Shown here: positions 40,004 through 48,350 of the stretch, piece after piece
Position numbering within the stretch: position 1 is the first letter of the stretch
Layout of the letters: each line of letters starts with the position of its first letter
Source of the DNA: Companilactobacillus keshanensis
Lineage (GTDB): Bacteria; Bacillota; Bacilli; Lactobacillales; Lactobacillaceae
Assembly: GCF_003946205.1 (NCBI RefSeq)
Contig: NZ_RHOS01000016.1
Coordinates: 1 to 59,436 of the forward strand
Reading direction: 5' to 3'
DNA length: 59,436 bases
Translations under genes and position numbers: made by a program
Notes under the pieces: model-generated
Told to the model about the DNA's origin: nothing
Databases searched by the model: none
The model's input: the letters and a program-made list of their open reading frames with translations, nothing else

Positions 40004-41428
40004 ATGGAAAAGAAAAATAGGCTCAATTTTGTAGAAAGTATCATTATCATGTTAGTTATGTTTGGCATGTTAGGAACCATGATGATCAAATTTAAAATGA
40101 CTCCACAAGTTCCGATTTTGTTAACATTTACTTTATTACTGTTTTACGGAAAATTCCGTGGTTTCAGTTGGAATGAGTTACAAGAAGGAATTATCAATGG
40201 TGTTAAACCTGGTATCATCCCAATGATCATTTTCGTTATGATTGGAGTTTTAGTTGCTTCTTGGTTGATTTCAGGAGTAATTCCAACGATCATGGTTTAT
40301 GGACTTGAGATTTTGAATCCTAGTTTCTTCTTATTTACAGTATTTGTAAGTTGTTGTTTGGTTGGAGTTATTGTAGGTAGTTCATTTACAACCATTTCTA
40401 CTTTAGGAATTGTTTTCATGGGTATTGGTCAAGTTATGGGTATTGACGCTGTTCTAACCGCTGGTTCCATTGTTTCTGGTTCCTTATTCGGAAATAATAT
40501 GTCTCCGCTTTCGGGAACAACTAACCTTTCAACTGGTATTGCTGGTGTCGATAATGTCTTTAAACATATCAAGACGATTTCACATACAGCATTGATTTCA
40601 GCCATAGTTACAGGAGTTATCTTCCTGTTTGTTGGACACACTAGTGCCAAAGTAGATATGGCTTCGGTTCATAATATTATTAATGCTTTACAAGCTAATT
40701 TCTTCGTTTCACCAATTATGTTGTTACCAATTGTTGTTTTGATCACATGTGCTTTCTTACAAGTACCTGCTATCCCGACACTTTTGAGCGGTTCATTGAC
40801 AGCCATTATTATGGATGTTTTCATAAATCATACATCATTTAGTACTATCAGTAATGTTATTATGAAGGGTTTTGTCTTGAAATCATCAGATAAGCATATC
40901 AATGCAATTGTCAGTGGTGGTGGTGTTTCAAGCATGCTTGATAGTATTTCATTGATTCTGGTCGCCTTAACACTTGGTGGTGTTTTACTAAAACTCGGTG
41001 TCGTTGATAATTTGATCGGTAAACTTAGAAGTCGTGTTAATACACCTGGTAAAGTTATTGCCGCATCAATGCTCAGTGCAATTGGTGTTAACTTCTTAGT
41101 TGGTGAACAATACATTTCTATTATTCTTCCCGGAACAACATTCCGTAAAAATTTTGAGGACCTCGGTATCGAACCACAATACTTATCACGTGTCTTAGCT
41201 AGTGGTGGTGCTGATATTAATGCCTTAGTACCTTGGGGTGTCAGTGGTATCTTTATTTCTGGTATTCTTGGAGTTAGTCCCGTTCACTTCATTCCATTTG
41301 CTTTCTATGTGTGGTTAAATCCACTTCTAACGGTTATTTTTGCTTTTGTCTTTGGTAAGAGTTACTTAAAATCAACTGATTCAAAAAAGACCGTTGTTCC
41401 TAAAAATCTGGTTTTAGATGCTAAATAA
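40004..41428 (+). CDS. NhaC family Na+/H+ antiporter-like transporter, likely tyrosine-linked
   Basis: A 474-residue membrane protein with about 11-12 hydrophobic segments. Features of the NhaC family are FGNNMSPLSGTTNLS near residue 163 and SGGADINALVPWG near the C-terminus. Start taken as ATG 40004; an ATG three codons earlier lies too close to the AAGG ribosome site. It is in the same transcript as tyrS under a Tyr T-box, with no terminator between. In tyrosine decarboxylase clusters nhaC accompanies tyrS, tdc and tyrP; here the decarboxylase and TyrP are absent. Transport of tyrosine is inference from context, sodium/proton exchange is the family label. Confidence 0.8.
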   Translation: MEKKNRLNFVESIIIMLVMFGMLGTMMIKFKMTPQVPILLTFTLLLFYGKFRGFSWNELQEGIINGVKPGIIPMIIFVMIGVLVASWLISGVIPTIMVYGLEILNPSFFLFTVFVSCCLVGVIVGSSFTTISTLGIVFMGIGQVMGIDAVLTAGSIVSGSLFGNNMSPLSGTTNLSTGIAGVDNVFKHIKTISHTALISAIVTGVIFLFVGHTSAKVDMASVHNIINALQANFFVSPIMLLPIVVLITCAFLQVPAIPTLLSGSLTAIIMDVFINHTSFSTISNVIMKGFVLKSSDKHINAIVSGGGVSSMLDSISLILVALTLGGVLLKLGVVDNLIGKLRSRVNTPGKVIAASMLSAIGVNFLVGEQYISIILPGTTFRKNFEDLGIEPQYLSRVLASGGADINALVPWGVSGIFISGILGVSPVHFIPFAFYVWLNPLLTVIFAFVFGKSYLKSTDSKKTVVPKNLVLDAK

Positions 41429-41521
41429 TATTCAATTATTAAAAAGATATTATTTATCGGTACACAGCCTGATATAATCAACTTTTGGTCTTAATAGTCA
41501 GATGATAAAATCTGAAAACAC

Positions 41522-41550
41522 TTGACGTTGTTGGTAAATTAATTTATATT
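41522..41550 (+). promoter_or_regulatory. Promoter of the pyr operon
   Basis: TTGACG (41522-41527), 17 bases, TATATT (41545-41550), about 25 bases upstream of the first PyrR site. Transcription would start near 41557. Confidence 0.75.
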
Positions 41551-41562
41551 ATTTTCAACGAA

Positions 41563-41645
41563 AACTTTTAAACAAGTCCTGTGAGGCTTGGAAGGTTCAA
41601 CACGCCACGCGTAAACTTCCTCTCCTTGTGGGTAGGAAGTTTTTT
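41563..41645 (+). promoter_or_regulatory. PyrR attenuator 1
   Basis: The PyrR-binding loop AGTCCTGTGAGGCT (41575-41588) matches the consensus ARUCCNGNGAGGYU completely and is closed by CTTTT/GGAAG and AAG-CC/GG-CTT. An antiterminator GGAAGGTT...AACTTCC and a terminator AAACTTCCT/AGGAAGTTT (41613-41642) with a T-run complete the switch. PyrR with UMP should favour termination. Confidence 0.88.
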
Positions 41646-41668
41646 GTTTACTAAAAAAAATAAAAAGA

Positions 41669-41752
41669 ACTTTTAATCAGATCCAGCGAGGTCTCAAAGG
41701 TTGAGTGGCATTTTCTGCCTTTGAGACACCGCATCTGTCGGTGTCTTTTTTT
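41669..41752 (+). promoter_or_regulatory. PyrR attenuator 2
   Basis: A second binding loop GATCCAGCGAGGTC (41690 region, two deviations from consensus) is closed by AACTTTT/AAAGGTT and AGA-CC/GG-TCT. The antiterminator is a perfect 10-base-pair match, GTCTCAAAGG (41691-41700) with CCTTTGAGAC (41718-41727). The terminator GACACCG/CGGTGTC (41725-41745) with seven Ts shares bases with it. It directly precedes the pyrB ribosome site. Confidence 0.85.
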
Positions 41753-41766
41753 ATTGGAGGAAAACA

Positions 41767-42708
41767 ATGAAAAACATACTTTCTATGTCACAACTATCAA
41801 ATGAAGAGATTTTTGACCTGATCCACTTGGCTATGGATTATAAGTCGGGAAGGATAAAATCTAATAACAGTGATAAATTTGCAATGAATTTATTTTTTGA
41901 AGACAGCACGAGAACTAACACTAGTTTTCAAGTTGCTGAAGCTAAATTAGGCATGAAACAGATCGATTTTGACGCTCGTCACTCATCTGTCAATAAAGGT
42001 GAATCATTATATGATACAGTTAAGACAGTCGAGAGCATGGGTGTAAATTTAGCTGTTATTCGTCATAAGCAAGATAAATTCTATGAAGAATTATTAGGTA
42101 AAGGTTTGAAGATTCATTTGATCAATGCAGGAGATGGTACTGGACAACATCCCTCACAGTCACTTTTAGATTTAATGACTATTTATGAAAGATTTGGATA
42201 TTTTGAAGGATTGAAAGTCGGTATTATTGGAGATCTAAAGCATTCACGTGTGGCACATTCCGATGCTCAGGCCCTGACGAATCTTGGAGCAGAGGTTAAC
42301 TTTGGTGGACTGGACGGCTGGTACAGCGACGAATTCAAAGCTATTGGCCCACATATGGAAGTCGATGAGCTTTGCCAAGAAATGGATATTGTTATGTTGT
42401 TAAGAGTTCAACATGAACGTTTGGCAGATAATGAGAATCAAAATTTTTCTAAGGAAGAATATTTCAAAGAGTTCGGTATTGATATGCGAAGAGTCGAAAT
42501 GATGAAGGCGGATACGATGATCATGCACCCAGCACCGATCAATCGAGGAGTAGAAATTGCTGACGATATAGTCGAATGTGAAAAGTCATATATTTTCAAG
42601 CAGATGGAAAACGGCGTCTATATGAGAATGGCAATGATCGAATCCTTATTAGGAGGGAAACAATTTGACAACGATCCTGATCAAGAACGCGAATTTGTTT
42701 TACGCTAA
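41767..42708 (+). CDS. pyrB: Aspartate carbamoyltransferase catalytic subunit
   Basis: A 313-residue enzyme joining carbamoyl phosphate and aspartate, the first committed step of pyrimidine synthesis. The carbamoyl-phosphate loop EDSTRTNTSF is near residue 47, DGTGQHPSQSLLD near 125 and the aspartate-binding RVQHER near 215. EDSTRT replaces the more usual ENSTRT. No regulatory subunit gene is present, as usual in Bacillota. ATG follows GGAGG. It overlaps pyrC by 44 bases. Confidence 0.95.
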   Translation: MKNILSMSQLSNEEIFDLIHLAMDYKSGRIKSNNSDKFAMNLFFEDSTRTNTSFQVAEAKLGMKQIDFDARHSSVNKGESLYDTVKTVESMGVNLAVIRHKQDKFYEELLGKGLKIHLINAGDGTGQHPSQSLLDLMTIYERFGYFEGLKVGIIGDLKHSRVAHSDAQALTNLGAEVNFGGLDGWYSDEFKAIGPHMEVDELCQEMDIVMLLRVQHERLADNENQNFSKEEYFKEFGIDMRRVEMMKADTMIMHPAPINRGVEIADDIVECEKSYIFKQMENGVYMRMAMIESLLGGKQFDNDPDQEREFVLR

Positions 42709-43933
42709 ACAAGTAATTAAAAGTGATCTTTTGATTGAAGATGATAAAATCACGCAAATTGCTGACGAAATAAATGAACGAGCCGATAAGATTATCGATG
42801 CGGACAATAAATTAGTGGCACCAGGATTAGTTGATGTTCACGTGCATTTCAGAGAACCTGGGCAAGTACATAAAGAGACTATATTAACTGGTTCTAAAGC
42901 TGCTGCACATGGTGGTTTTACAACTGTTGGCGCTATGCCCAATGTCATTCCAGTACCTGATAATGTCGATGATTTCAAGAATCAATTGGAATTAAATAAA
43001 CAGTCAGTGATTAAAACTTTGCAATATGCTCCAGTAACCATGAATGAAACTGAAGATAAATTGAGTCCGATCGAAGATTTAGCGAAACTTGGTGCAATGG
43101 CATTTTCAAATGATGGTCATGGAATCAATAATGCCAAAACAATGTTTGACGCAATGTTACGTATCAAGGCCGTTAACAGTCATTTGGCGGCACACGTTGA
43201 AGATCAAAATCTTTTTAATAAAGGAGTCATTAACGCTGGCCCCGTAGCAGAAGAATTCGGATTACCAGCAATTGAACGAGTAGCTGAAACATCCCAATTA
43301 GCTAGAGATTTGATTTTGGCAAAAGAAACTGGTGTTCATTATCATGTATGTCATCTTTCAACAGCTGATGGGGTTAAGCTGATCAGGATGGCAAAAGACG
43401 CTGGGATCAATGTTACTTGTGAAGTTACTCCACATCACTTGTTGCTTAGTGACAGTAACATCATTAAAGATGATGCTAATTATAAGATGAATCCGCCACT
43501 AAGAAGTGAAAATGACCGTAGAGATTTGATAGATGGTCTCTTAGATGGAACTATCGATATGATTGCTACAGATCATGCTCCGCATGCGGAAAATGAAAAG
43601 AATCAAGGATTCTTGAAGAGTGCTTTCGGTATTACAGGAATTGAAACATCATTTCCATTAATGTATAGCCGTTTTGTCAAAACAAGTTTGATGAGTTTAG
43701 AACAATTATTGGAGTTGATGACTAACAAACCAGCACAAATATTCAATTTATCTGCTGGAGAAATAAAAATCGGCGCCGATGCCGATTTAACTATCATTGA
43801 TCTAAATAAATCTTTTGAAATTAAAAAAGAGGATTTTATTTCTAAAGGTATGAATAGTCCATTTATCGGTCAGGAAGTTTATGGTCAAATTCAAAAGACC
43901 TTTGTAAAGGGTCAAGAGGTTTATTCAATTTAG
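42665..43933 (+). CDS. pyrC: Dihydroorotase
   Basis: A 422-residue zinc amidohydrolase (class I) that cyclises carbamoyl aspartate. Metal motifs: DVHVHFREPG near residue 57, then HVCHLS and the catalytic ATDHAPH near 300. It starts with TTG after AGGAGGGAAACAA, inside pyrB. Second gene of the pyrBCFED operon. Confidence 0.95.
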   Translation: MTTILIKNANLFYAKQVIKSDLLIEDDKITQIADEINERADKIIDADNKLVAPGLVDVHVHFREPGQVHKETILTGSKAAAHGGFTTVGAMPNVIPVPDNVDDFKNQLELNKQSVIKTLQYAPVTMNETEDKLSPIEDLAKLGAMAFSNDGHGINNAKTMFDAMLRIKAVNSHLAAHVEDQNLFNKGVINAGPVAEEFGLPAIERVAETSQLARDLILAKETGVHYHVCHLSTADGVKLIRMAKDAGINVTCEVTPHHLLLSDSNIIKDDANYKMNPPLRSENDRRDLIDGLLDGTIDMIATDHAPHAENEKNQGFLKSAFGITGIETSFPLMYSRFVKTSLMSLEQLLELMTNKPAQIFNLSAGEIKIGADADLTIIDLNKSFEIKKEDFISKGMNSPFIGQEVYGQIQKTFVKGQEVYSI

Positions 43934-43942
43934 GAGGAAAAA

Positions 43943-44635
43943 ATGTCAAAGCCAGTTATAGTAGCATTAGATTTTGCAGATGATTTTGAGTGCATTGAAT
44001 TTTTAAGTCAGTTTCCCAAGGATACTGATTTATTTTTGAAGATAGGATTAGAGATGTTCTGTCAATTTGGTTATCCTTTTGTGAGAAGTTTACGTAATCG
44101 AGGATATAAAATATTTTTGGATTTAAAATTGCATGATATTCCTAATACTGTTAAAAGAACCTGTGAAATGATTGCTAAGTGGGATGTACAAATGTTGACT
44201 GTTCATGGAAGTGGTGGAGCAGAAATGATATCTGCCGCCAAAAAGGGACTAGAAGGATCGGAAACAAAGTTGCTGGCTGTTACACAATTGACTTCTTTAG
44301 GTCAAAAAGAACTGGCTGAAGAATTGATGATCCCTCAAAAATCACAGGACTATGTAACTCATTTAGCTAAACTAGCTTTTGATAATGGAGCAGATGGCGT
44401 TATTTCATCAGCTTTAGAGGTTCCGATGATCAAAGAAATAACTGATGACGACTTTCTCTGTGTTACACCGGGTATCAGACCTAAGACAGCCCAAGTTGGT
44501 GATCAAAAACGTGTTGCAACACCTAAAGAGGCTAGGAAACTTGGCAGTGATGCTATTGTAGTCGGAAGACCGATCACACAAGCCGATAATGGTTTTGTCG
44601 CATATCAAAATATTTGTCAGGAGTGGAGTAAATAA
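43943..44635 (+). CDS. pyrF: Orotidine 5'-phosphate decarboxylase
   Basis: A 230-residue TIM-barrel enzyme making UMP. The catalytic Lys-Asp array is in DLKLHDIPNT near residue 60, and the phosphate loop appears as TPGIRP and VGRPIT near the C-terminus. ATG follows AGGAGG. Its stop overlaps the pyrE start by one base. Confidence 0.95.
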   Translation: MSKPVIVALDFADDFECIEFLSQFPKDTDLFLKIGLEMFCQFGYPFVRSLRNRGYKIFLDLKLHDIPNTVKRTCEMIAKWDVQMLTVHGSGGAEMISAAKKGLEGSETKLLAVTQLTSLGQKELAEELMIPQKSQDYVTHLAKLAFDNGADGVISSALEVPMIKEITDDDFLCVTPGIRPKTAQVGDQKRVATPKEARKLGSDAIVVGRPITQADNGFVAYQNICQEWSK

Positions 44636-45270
44636 TGGAAAATTCAGTAGCGTATCAAACAGCCAGTAAATTACTAGAAATTAAGGCAATAACTTTAAAT
44701 GCCAAAACGCCTTTTGTTTGGGCTAGTGGGATCAAAGCTCCAATTTATACCGATAATCGTTTGACGATTGCCTATCCAAATTTTAGGCGGCAAATTGCCA
44801 AAAACTTGGCCGAATTGATAAAGAATAACTATCCTGACGTAGAAGTTATCGGAGGAGTTGCCACAGCGGGTATTCCTCATGCATCTGGAGTTGCCAATAT
44901 TTTGAATTTACCATTGAATTATGTCCGTTCAAAACCTAAGGATCATGGTAAAAATAGCCAAATTGAAGGTCGCTGTAAAGTTGGAGATAAAGTAGTTTTG
45001 ATCGATGATCTTATTTCCACTGGTGGAAGTATTTTGAAAGCCGCAAAAGCAGTACGTGAAGCTGGAGCCGAAGTTATTGGAACAGTTGCAATTTTTTCTT
45101 ACAATTTACCAGAAAGTAAGACTAATTTTGATAACGTCCATACTAAACTAGTTACCCTGACAAATTATCCAACGATGATCGATGTCGCTAATGAAAAGGA
45201 TTATGTTAAAGAAGAAGATATGGAACTATTAAAGAAGTGGTACCAAGACCCAGAAGGATGGTGCAAATAA
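44635..45270 (+). CDS. pyrE: Orotate phosphoribosyltransferase
   Basis: A 211-residue type I phosphoribosyltransferase making OMP from orotate and PRPP. The PRPP motif VLIDDLISTGGS is near residue 121, and WASGIKAPIYTDNR near 25 binds orotate. Start ATG overlaps the pyrF stop (TAATG) and its own stop overlaps pyrD in the same way. Confidence 0.95.
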   Translation: MENSVAYQTASKLLEIKAITLNAKTPFVWASGIKAPIYTDNRLTIAYPNFRRQIAKNLAELIKNNYPDVEVIGGVATAGIPHASGVANILNLPLNYVRSKPKDHGKNSQIEGRCKVGDKVVLIDDLISTGGSILKAAKAVREAGAEVIGTVAIFSYNLPESKTNFDNVHTKLVTLTNYPTMIDVANEKDYVKEEDMELLKKWYQDPEGWCK

Positions 45271-46286
45271 TGGATTGGTATCAATTAGCTCGCCCAGCGA
45301 TTTTTGCAATTGACCCAGAAACAGATCACAAATTGGTTGGAAATGGTTTGAAGATTTTTAATGACCACCCCCAAATTTTAAAGAAATTATTCTATACTCG
45401 TAAGCGAGAAAATCTTCAAGTTAAGATCAAGAACTTAACTTTTGATTCTCCAATTGGTATTGCAGCCGGATTTGATAAAAAAGCCGAATTTTATAATAGC
45501 CTAGGTGGATTAGGTGCCGGTTTTGTTGAAATCGGTAGTGTTACGAAGCATCCTCAAGAAGGAAATCCTAAGAAGCGTGTCTTCAGATTGACTGAAGACC
45601 AAGGGATCATTAATCGTATGGGATTGAATAACGTCGGAATTGAAGAAACAAAGCGCCGACTAAAAAATCATCCTGCTCAAACTAAATTAGGTATCAGTAT
45701 TGCACCAGGTCATGGTCTAGAGAGTGACCAAATGATTGCCGAAATGATTGATGATGTTAAAGAAATTCACGAATATGCTGATTATATTGCATTGAATCTC
45801 AGTTGTCCTAATCAAGTTGGTGTGACCGTCCTTCAACAATTAGACATTTTGAAACCACTACTTGAAGGAATTGCCGCTTTAGAGATTGATGAACCCATTT
45901 TTGGAAAATTCAGTAATGACATTGATACGGACGAATTGATTGCTAACTTGCATGCATTAGATGGTTTGCTCGATGGAATTATTCTATCTAATTGTTCAGT
46001 CAAACGTGATAATTTGATTTCAAATAATCAAGTCGAAAAAGGTGGTTTGAGTGGGAAACCTATTTTTGCGCAATCAATGTTTTTAACTAGGACGTTACAT
46101 GATGAATTTCCAGATATGCCAATAATTTATTCTGGTGGCGTCTTCACACCGGAGGATGCCAAATTGGCACTTGATACAGGTGCAACTTTAGTTGAGGTCT
46201 ATTCGGGGTTTATCTATAATGGTCCAGAATTGATTGAGAGGATCAATCGTTACCTCTCAGAACAGAAATTATTAGAAAATATTTAA
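45270..46286 (+). CDS. pyrD: Dihydroorotate dehydrogenase, class-2-like (quinone type) with a cysteine base
   Basis: A 338-residue FMN enzyme. The N-terminal helical extension (YQLARPAIFAIDPE onward, about 40 residues), IGIAAGFDKKAE and FRLTEDQGIINRMGLNN are class 2 features, implying membrane-associated, quinone-linked oxidation. However the active-site segment reads LNLSCPN with Cys179, as in soluble class 1A/1B enzymes; class 2 enzymes normally have Ser there. The start is ATG 45270, sharing its A with the pyrE stop. No pyrK is present, which also argues against class 1B. Last gene of the operon; a terminator follows. Confidence 0.88.
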   Translation: MDWYQLARPAIFAIDPETDHKLVGNGLKIFNDHPQILKKLFYTRKRENLQVKIKNLTFDSPIGIAAGFDKKAEFYNSLGGLGAGFVEIGSVTKHPQEGNPKKRVFRLTEDQGIINRMGLNNVGIEETKRRLKNHPAQTKLGISIAPGHGLESDQMIAEMIDDVKEIHEYADYIALNLSCPNQVGVTVLQQLDILKPLLEGIAALEIDEPIFGKFSNDIDTDELIANLHALDGLLDGIILSNCSVKRDNLISNNQVEKGGLSGKPIFAQSMFLTRTLHDEFPDMPIIYSGGVFTPEDAKLALDTGATLVEVYSGFIYNGPELIERINRYLSEQKLLENI

Positions 46287-46287
46287 T

Positions 46288-46310
46288 GCCGACGTTGTTC
46301 GGCTTTTTTT
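46288..46310 (+). terminator. Terminator of the pyr operon
   Basis: GCCGA and TCGGC pair around CGTTGT, followed by seven Ts. Confidence 0.82.
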
Positions 46311-46398
46311 ATTTTAAATCCTAGGTTTAGAGGTTACGTCTATGTTGATATTAACTAGAAGTGATTCAATTAATTGGCAGTATAAAATATCTTATAAA

Positions 46399-46427
46399 TT
46401 GACAAAAACTACTAAAAAAAGTATGTT
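46399..46427 (+). promoter_or_regulatory. Promoter of the aldehyde dehydrogenase gene
   Basis: TTGACA (46399-46404), 17 bases, TATGTT (46422-46427): a consensus -35 with a fair -10. Confidence 0.7.
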
Positions 46428-46440
46428 GAAATCGGTTACT
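46426..46440 (+). promoter_or_regulatory. cre site overlapping the aldehyde dehydrogenase promoter
   Basis: TTGAAATCGGTTACT fits the CcpA consensus WTGNAANCGNWNNCW at all defined positions. It overlaps the end of the -10 and the transcription start, so CcpA binding should repress. Confidence 0.65.
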
Positions 46441-46457
46441 ATTTGAGGAGGTATTTT

Positions 46458-47825
46458 ATGGCCTATAAAGCAATTAATCCATTTAATGGAGAGTTAATCA
46501 GAGAATTTCCTAATGCAACTGATGCTGAAGTTGAAACTACATTAAAAAATGCCCATGAATTTTATTTAGAAGCAAAACATCAACCTATTTTAGAGCGTGA
46601 AAAAATGCTCAAAGAAGTAGCGGATGAGATGAACGCTAATATTGATTATTATGCTAAGATTTTGTCTCTTAATATGGGTAAATTATTTAATGAAGCAAAA
46701 CAAGAAGTATTGAGAACAACTGAATTTGCAGAATACTACGCTAGAAATGGTAGTAGTCTACTAAAAGATCAGCCATATGAGATACCGAATAATTATGCTT
46801 ATGTTGAATACAACTCGATCGGTGCCATTATGGCAGTTGAGCCATGGAATTTTCCATATATGCAAGTCATGCGAGTTTTTGCACCTAACTATATTGTTGG
46901 TAATCCTACAATTTTAAAGCATGCAAGTATCGTTCCTGAAGCTGCACAGGCTTTTGAAGAAGCTATTTTAAAAGCTGGTATTCCAACTGGAGCCTTCAAA
47001 AATATTTTTGCCGATTATGATCAAGTTAACAAGATGATTGCTGATCCGAGAGTTCAAGGCGTTGCTTTGACCGGATCAGAAAGAGCTGGTAGTCAAATTG
47101 CTGCTGAGTCAGGAAAAAATCTCAAGAAATCAACTATGGAGTTGGGTGGAACCGATGTTTTCATGGTTCTTGATGACGCTGATCTAAAAAGTGCAGTTAA
47201 TGACGCAGTTTTGGGTAGACTGGGAAATGCTGGTCAAGCATGTACTTCGGCAAAACGTTTTATCGTCAATCAAAAATTGTATGATGATTTTGTTGATGGT
47301 ATCAGTGCCCAATTTGCTAAAAGAACGTTAGGAGATCCGCTAGACTTTAAAACGACTTTAGCACCTATGTCATCAAAATCTGCTCAACAAAAGTTACAAG
47401 GACAAGTAAATGATGCAATTTCTGGCGGAGCCGAAATTATTTGGGGAGATAACACTCCAATTAAGGGACCAGGATCAATGTTTAATCCTCTGATCATTTC
47501 TGGAATTACAGCAGACAATCCGATGTACGACCAAGAATTATTTGGACCTGTCGCCCAAGTATATAAGGTTAAAGATGATGTAGAAGCTGTTCAATTGGCT
47601 AATCGTTCTCAATATGGACTGGGTGGGGCAATTTATTCTAAAGATGTCGAACGTGCTCAGAATTTAGCCAGCCATATTGAGACAGGGATGGTTGCCATCA
47701 ATCAGACAATGTTATCTCATGCCGAAGTGCCATTTGGCGGAGTTAAGAGATCTGGTTATGGTCGCGAATTAAGTGATTTAGGGATTAAAGAGTTTACTAA
47801 TCAAAAGACAATTTTATATAAGTAG
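46458..47825 (+). CDS. NAD(P)-dependent aldehyde dehydrogenase, succinate-semialdehyde dehydrogenase-like
   Basis: A 455-residue soluble enzyme of the aldehyde dehydrogenase superfamily. The general base Glu228 lies in MELGGTD and the nucleophile Cys262 in GQACTSAKR. PWNFPYMQVM near residue 129 and VPFGGVKRSGYGRE near the end are also typical. The short form (about 455) resembles the SSADH/GabD-like group common in lactobacilli, but the physiological aldehyde is unknown. The start is at MAYKAINPF after GAGGAGG. Monocistronic, with a cre site over the promoter. Confidence 0.85.
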   Translation: MAYKAINPFNGELIREFPNATDAEVETTLKNAHEFYLEAKHQPILEREKMLKEVADEMNANIDYYAKILSLNMGKLFNEAKQEVLRTTEFAEYYARNGSSLLKDQPYEIPNNYAYVEYNSIGAIMAVEPWNFPYMQVMRVFAPNYIVGNPTILKHASIVPEAAQAFEEAILKAGIPTGAFKNIFADYDQVNKMIADPRVQGVALTGSERAGSQIAAESGKNLKKSTMELGGTDVFMVLDDADLKSAVNDAVLGRLGNAGQACTSAKRFIVNQKLYDDFVDGISAQFAKRTLGDPLDFKTTLAPMSSKSAQQKLQGQVNDAISGGAEIIWGDNTPIKGPGSMFNPLIISGITADNPMYDQELFGPVAQVYKVKDDVEAVQLANRSQYGLGGAIYSKDVERAQNLASHIETGMVAINQTMLSHAEVPFGGVKRSGYGRELSDLGIKEFTNQKTILYK

Positions 47826-47857
47826 AATATGTTGAATTTTCGAGTATTAAGTTAAAT

Positions 47858-47897
47858 AAGATTTGTAATCTGATTTTTGATTACAGATCTTTTTTTG
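47858..47897 (+). terminator. Terminator of the aldehyde dehydrogenase gene
   Basis: AAGATTTGTAATC pairs with GATTACAGATCT (one mismatch) and is followed by a T-run. Confidence 0.82.
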
Positions 47898-47953
47898 ATG
47901 AGGGAAACTTTTATGTCATATGTTTAGATAAATACTATTCTGAGAAAATTACT

Positions 47954-47982
47954 TTGACACACATAGTAGTTGATGTTACATT
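47954..47982 (+). promoter_or_regulatory. Promoter and probable PadR operator
   Basis: TTGACA (47954-47959), 17 bases, TACATT (47977-47982). Within it lies the dyad ACAT-N8-ATGT (47961-47976) and, adjoining, ATGT-T-ACAT (47973-47981). PadR-family repressors bind ATGT/ACAT dyads, so autoregulation is likely. Confidence 0.6.
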
Positions 47983-48007
47983 ATATCTATCGAAAGGAAG
48001 ATACATT

Positions 48008-48349
48008 ATGAAACCAATAATTTCGAAAGATATAATTCGTGGTCATACAACTACGATTGTTTTGAACATTCTTAGTCAAGGCGACAGTTATGGATATGAA
48101 ATAGCTAAGATGATTAAACAATTGAGTCACGAGTCCTATGAGCTTAATGAGGCCACACTCTATACAGTTTTTAGACGTTTAGAAAAAAATGGTGATATTG
48201 CCAGTTATTGGGGTGATGAGAGCCAAGGTGGAAGACGTAAATATTATCAGATCACTGAACAAGGTACTGAGACTTTAAAGAATAATGTCAAAGAATGGAA
48301 TTTCGCCAAGCATGTTATCGATGATTTGATTCTTGGAAGGATAAATTAA
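48008..48349 (+). CDS. PadR family transcriptional regulator
   Basis: A 113-residue winged-helix repressor. The DNA-binding domain shows IVLNILSQGDSYGYEIAKMI near 19-38, LNEATLYTVFRRLEKNGDI and GRRKYYQITEQG, all typical of PadR. It has only the short C-terminal dimer helix (PadR-s1 type). The start is at MKPIISKD with AAAGGAAG before it; upstream in-frame codons overlap the promoter. The HAAS protein gene begins one base after its stop, the usual PadR-HAAS pairing in Firmicutes. Confidence 0.9.
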   Translation: MKPIISKDIIRGHTTTIVLNILSQGDSYGYEIAKMIKQLSHESYELNEATLYTVFRRLEKNGDIASYWGDESQGGRRKYYQITEQGTETLKNNVKEWNFAKHVIDDLILGRIN

Positions 48350-48350
48350 T

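Noticed and set aside
40004-41428. Tyrosine decarboxylase island
   Set aside because: tyrS and an nhaC-type gene are present, but no decarboxylase or TyrP gene lies between or beside them.
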